Below, piece after piece: positions 61,451 through 64,000 of a stretch of DNA of 64,000 bases. Below the pieces are notes generated by a model. The model had not been told where the DNA came from. It did not search any database and saw nothing but the letters and a program-made list of their open reading frames with translations. The stretch's first letter is position 1. Each line of letters begins with the position of its first letter. Source of the DNA: Sphingomonas hengshuiensis (GTDB lineage Bacteria > Pseudomonadota > Alphaproteobacteria > Sphingomonadales > Sphingomonadaceae); assembly GCF_000935025.1 (NCBI RefSeq), contig NZ_CP010836.1, forward strand, positions 1,116,001 through 1,180,000, written 5' to 3'. The position numbers were made by a program, and so were the translations under genes.

Positions 61451-62449
61451 ATGAATGCTGTTCTGCGCCGCCTGCGGCTCGATCCCTATATCTTCGCGAT
61501 CATGGCAATGGTCCTAGTGGCCGCGATCATCCCGGTGCGGGGCGTCGGGAAAGAGGTGCTCGATCAGGTCGTGCATGCCGTGATCGCGCTGCTGTTCTTT
61601 ATCTATGGCGCGAAGATTTCGCGGCAGGCGATCTGGCAAGGCATCACCCATTGGCGGCTGCAGAGCCTGGTCTTCGCCACCACCTTCATCGTCTTCCCGG
61701 TCATCGGGTTCGCACTGATTGCAATGACGGGCGGCTTTCTGGACAGCGGCCTCGTCACGGGACTCATGTTCCTCTGCCTATTGCCCTCCACGGTGCAATC
61801 GTCGATCGCGCTGACCTCGATCGCGCGCGGCAATGTTCCCGCCGCGCTGTGCTGCGCGTCGCTGTCGAACTTGGCCGGGGTGGCGATCACGCCGGTGCTC
61901 GCAGCGCTGCTGCTGACCACCAGCAGTGGCGGCATCTCGCCGGACGCGGTGCGCGATATCGCGCTGCAGATTTTGTTGCCTTTCGTCATCGGCCAGCTTG
62001 CCCGGCCGCTGGTCGGGGCCTGGCTGAGCCGCCAGAAGACACTGACGATGATGGTCGATCGCGGGTCGATCCTGCTGGTCGTCTATTCGGCGTTCAGCGC
62101 CGGCGTCGTTGCCGGCATCTGGAGCAAAGTGACGCCGCAGAGCTTTGCGCTGGTCATCCTTCTCGATCTCGTGCTGCTGGTGGTGGCGCTCAGCTTCACC
62201 ACCTTGGTCAGCCGTCTGGTGCGCCTGCCGGTGGAGGACGAGATCACCATCGCCTTTTGCGGTTCGCAAAAGAGCATGGCGAGCGGCCTGCCGATGGCGA
62301 ACATCGTCTTTCCGGCCAGCACGGTGGGCCTGATCGTCCTCCCGTTGATGCTGTATCACCAGATGCAACTGATGGTCTGCGCGGCGCTCGCCCGACGCTA
62401 TGCTCTGCGGCCAGAGCCTCGCGCCGCGATGGCGACCGTGCCGGCATGA
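61451..62449 (+). CDS. SBF-like (bile acid:sodium symporter family, YfeH type) transporter
   Basis: 332 residues with about nine or ten membrane helices. FIYGAKISRQAIWQGITHWR after the second helix and the FCGSQKSMASGLPMANIVFP motif near the end are typical of the YfeH branch of the bile-acid:sodium symporter family. The ATG at 61451 has an AGGAAA site. It follows mesD by 84 bases in the same direction. Its cargo is unknown; given the operon it might import a methyl donor or a methionine precursor, which is inference only. Confidence 0.88.
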   Translation: MNAVLRRLRLDPYIFAIMAMVLVAAIIPVRGVGKEVLDQVVHAVIALLFFIYGAKISRQAIWQGITHWRLQSLVFATTFIVFPVIGFALIAMTGGFLDSGLVTGLMFLCLLPSTVQSSIALTSIARGNVPAALCCASLSNLAGVAITPVLAALLLTTSSGGISPDAVRDIALQILLPFVIGQLARPLVGAWLSRQKTLTMMVDRGSILLVVYSAFSAGVVAGIWSKVTPQSFALVILLDLVLLVVALSFTTLVSRLVRLPVEDEITIAFCGSQKSMASGLPMANIVFPASTVGLIVLPLMLYHQMQLMVCAALARRYALRPEPRAAMATVPA

Positions 62450-62487
62450 CTTCCCTCCAGTCAGTCGCCATTCAAGGATCGAACCCT

Positions 62488-63057
62488 ATGACCATCCTCC
62501 GCGATATCGACGACGACAGCGATCTGCGGCAGCTGTTCGGCCGGTTCCCGACCGGTGTCACGGCATTGTGCGCGATGAATGGGGACCAGCCGATCGGCAT
62601 GACCGCAAGCGCCTTCGTGGCGATCTCGCTCAACCCCGCTTTGGTCTCGGTGTGCATCAAGCACGAGTCGTGGACCTGGCAGCAATTGCGCGGGTGCGAC
62701 CGGATCGGAATCTCATTTCTGGGCCACGGGCACGCCGCAGTCGCGCGTCAGTTAGCGCAGCGCAGCGACGACCGGTTTCGGGGGCTGGATTATGACGTGA
62801 CCACCAACGGCGCGCTGTTCCTCGCCGGTGCAACAGCCTGGCTCGAGTGCGCGCTCGAGCAGGAGATACCTGCCGGAGACCACGACATCGTCCTGTTTCG
62901 CCTTCATCGCGCATCGTTGGCCAACTCGGTCATGCCGCTCGTCTTCCACTGCAGCGACTTTCACACTCTGACGCCCGTCAATCAGATGCGCTGTCCAGCG
63001 CCATCTTCAGGGCTCAAGGTCGGAACCCATGTTTCGGTAGCGTGCGCAGATCGATGA
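62488..63057 (+). CDS. Flavin reductase-like FMN-binding protein
   Basis: 189 residues of the flavin-reductase domain family (HpaC/RutF type): LFGRFPTGVTALCAM, GMTASAFVAISLNPALVSVCI and the late DHDIVLFRLHRA. It binds FMN and would deliver reduced flavin to an oxygenase. In this operon its partner may be MesX/MesD, whose activity depends on oxygen. The start at 62488 has an AAGGAT site; the longer frame is the shadow of the transporter gene. The stop overlaps the thioesterase start by four bases (ATGA). Confidence 0.87.
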   Translation: MTILRDIDDDSDLRQLFGRFPTGVTALCAMNGDQPIGMTASAFVAISLNPALVSVCIKHESWTWQQLRGCDRIGISFLGHGHAAVARQLAQRSDDRFRGLDYDVTTNGALFLAGATAWLECALEQEIPAGDHDIVLFRLHRASLANSVMPLVFHCSDFHTLTPVNQMRCPAPSSGLKVGTHVSVACADR

Positions 63058-63851
63058 GCAGCGACTTCGCCGCCGTTGCGCCCGGTACCGTCCAGTTGAT
63101 CGACATGATCTTCCCTGGCGATGCTAACCATCACGGCACGCTGTTCGGCGGTGTGGCGCTCGCGCATATGGACAAAGTGGCGTTCATCTCCGCCACACGT
63201 CATGGCCGCGCACCGTTCGTTACCGCAGCATCGGACAAGATCGATTTCAGGGCACCGGTACGCATCGGCGAAATGGTCGAGGCCACCGGTCGCGTCGTTC
63301 GCGTCGGCAAGAGTTCGCTCGATGTGGAGGTCGAACTCGTTGCCGAAGCCCTGGTTACCGGTCAGCGACGCATCTGCGCGAGCGGGCGCTTTGCGATGGT
63401 CGCGGTGAAGGCGGCCGAAACGGTCCTGCCGCTCCCGCCGCTCGACCTGACGGCTTCCGCGCCAAACGACGATTTCCTGCGGATGATCGAGATCGTATTC
63501 CCACCACAGACCAACCATTATGGTACGCTCTACGGCGGCGACGCGCTCAAGATGATGGGCAAGGCGGCGTTTATCGCCGCGACCCGACACGCGCGCGCGG
63601 TGATGGTGATGGTGATGGTGATGGTGATGGTGATGGTGGCGTCGGACAAGATCGAATTCAAGTCCGCGATCCGTGAAGGTGAGTTGGTCGAACTTGCAGC
63701 CAGGCCGGTTGGTACCGGCCGAACGTCGGTGCAGATCGCTGTCGACCTTTGGGCGGAAGGACTTGTGACAGGCGAACGCCGCCTGGCCGGGTCTGCGCGC
63801 TTTACGATGGTTGCAGTCGACCGCGAAGGACGGCCCACCGCCTTTGGGTGA
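63054..63851 (+). CDS. Double-hotdog acyl-CoA thioesterase with (Val-Met) repeat insertion
   Basis: 265 residues made of two hotdog domains of the acyl-CoA thioesterase family: VQLIDMIFPGDANHHGTLFGG in the first and MIEIVFPPQTNHYGTLYGGD in the second. The beta-strand of the second domain that should read like ASDKIDF after a short strand is preceded by 13 alternating Val and Met residues coded by a hexanucleotide repeat, absent from the equivalent place in the first domain (RHGRAPFVTAASDK). It probably cleaves acyl-CoA esters; the insertion may disturb or modulate it. The start at 63054 overlaps the flavin-reductase stop. Confidence 0.86.
   Translation: MSSDFAAVAPGTVQLIDMIFPGDANHHGTLFGGVALAHMDKVAFISATRHGRAPFVTAASDKIDFRAPVRIGEMVEATGRVVRVGKSSLDVEVELVAEALVTGQRRICASGRFAMVAVKAAETVLPLPPLDLTASAPNDDFLRMIEIVFPPQTNHYGTLYGGDALKMMGKAAFIAATRHARAVMVMVMVMVMVMVASDKIEFKSAIREGELVELAARPVGTGRTSVQIAVDLWAEGLVTGERRLAGSARFTMVAVDREGRPTAFG
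63600..63638 (+). repeat. GTGATG hexanucleotide repeat, 6.5 copies, in frame
   Basis: Thirty-nine bases of perfect GTGATG repeats code for Val-Met pairs. Because the unit is six bases, gain or loss keeps the reading frame and changes only the protein length by two residues. Confidence 0.95.
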
Positions 63852-64000
63852 CACGTGCCGCTCACTGCCGTTCTTCTACGCGGCCTGCGTCTCATATCCA
63901 AGCGAACCAAAAAAGCAAAAGAACGACGACCGCTTTCGGGAATTCGAGCGGGGATGCTGAACGGCTTATATTGGGGCGCTTTGCAGTCGCGCAGCTTCCG

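Noticed and set aside
1..64000. CRISPR arrays, rRNA and tRNA genes
   Set aside because: No regularly spaced direct repeats and no cloverleaf or rRNA-like segments were seen when scanning both strands by eye, including beside the integrases.

Overview
The window is high-GC bacterial DNA that reads as a sphingomonad chromosome (Alphaproteobacteria, Sphingomonas-like). The signs are four outer-membrane receptor or autotransporter genes, dense catabolic clusters joined by ATGA overlaps, and the sphingomonad-type dispersed inverted repeat at 37062-37110. The assignment to an organism is inference, because no rRNA or housekeeping marker is present.

Layout. (1) 1-12790: the end of a TonB-dependent receptor gene, then a minus-strand catabolic operon (TonB receptor, acetoacetyl-CoA synthetase, 3-hydroxyacyl-CoA dehydrogenase, MFS transporter, tannase/feruloyl-esterase-like enzyme, secreted esterase) with a divergent AraC-type regulator. 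It looks like uptake and cleavage of an ester whose acid part enters beta-oxidation or ketone-body metabolism. (2) 12839-18818: a two-component system followed by a small dedicated protein-sorting locus: a VIT-domain protein with a PEP-CTERM-like tail, an exosortase and an EpsI-like protein. (3) 19091-21066: two secreted proteins of unknown function, one of them DUF1176. (4) 21263-42291: a large catabolic region. It holds three Fe(II)/2-oxoglutarate dioxygenases, an SDR, a ribokinase-like kinase, a RutA-like flavin oxygenase with a RutB-like hydrolase, an amidohydrolase, two MFS transporters, an M20 hydrolase, an AraC regulator fused to an acetamidase/formamidase, a stand-alone acetamidase/formamidase, a LigB-type dioxygenase, a VOC protein, a Rieske oxygenase and a TonB receptor. 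The content suggests breakdown of a nitrogen-containing (amide, ureide or N-heterocyclic) compound. (5) 42673-46279: a serine hydrolase, a Tat-type secreted protein, a DUF4892 protein and a truncated class A beta-lactamase. (6) 46499-54512: a very large autotransporter with a divergent, AT-richer regulator-like gene. (7) 54698-58609: the wreck of a mobile region: an IS5-type transposase fragment, an AlpA-like gene, a frameshifted ardC, a truncated integrase and an intact tyrosine integrase. (8) 58951-63851: a cobalamin riboswitch in front of mesX-mesD (B12- and folate-independent methionine synthesis), followed by a transporter, a flavin reductase and a thioesterase carrying an in-frame hexanucleotide repeat.

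The strongest candidates for new biology are the regulator-enzyme fusion at 31169-33487, the riboswitch-controlled MesD/MesX operon with its flavin reductase, and a 93-nt multi-stem element upstream of the ardC remnant. Functions were read from motifs and family resemblance by eye; no database search was run.
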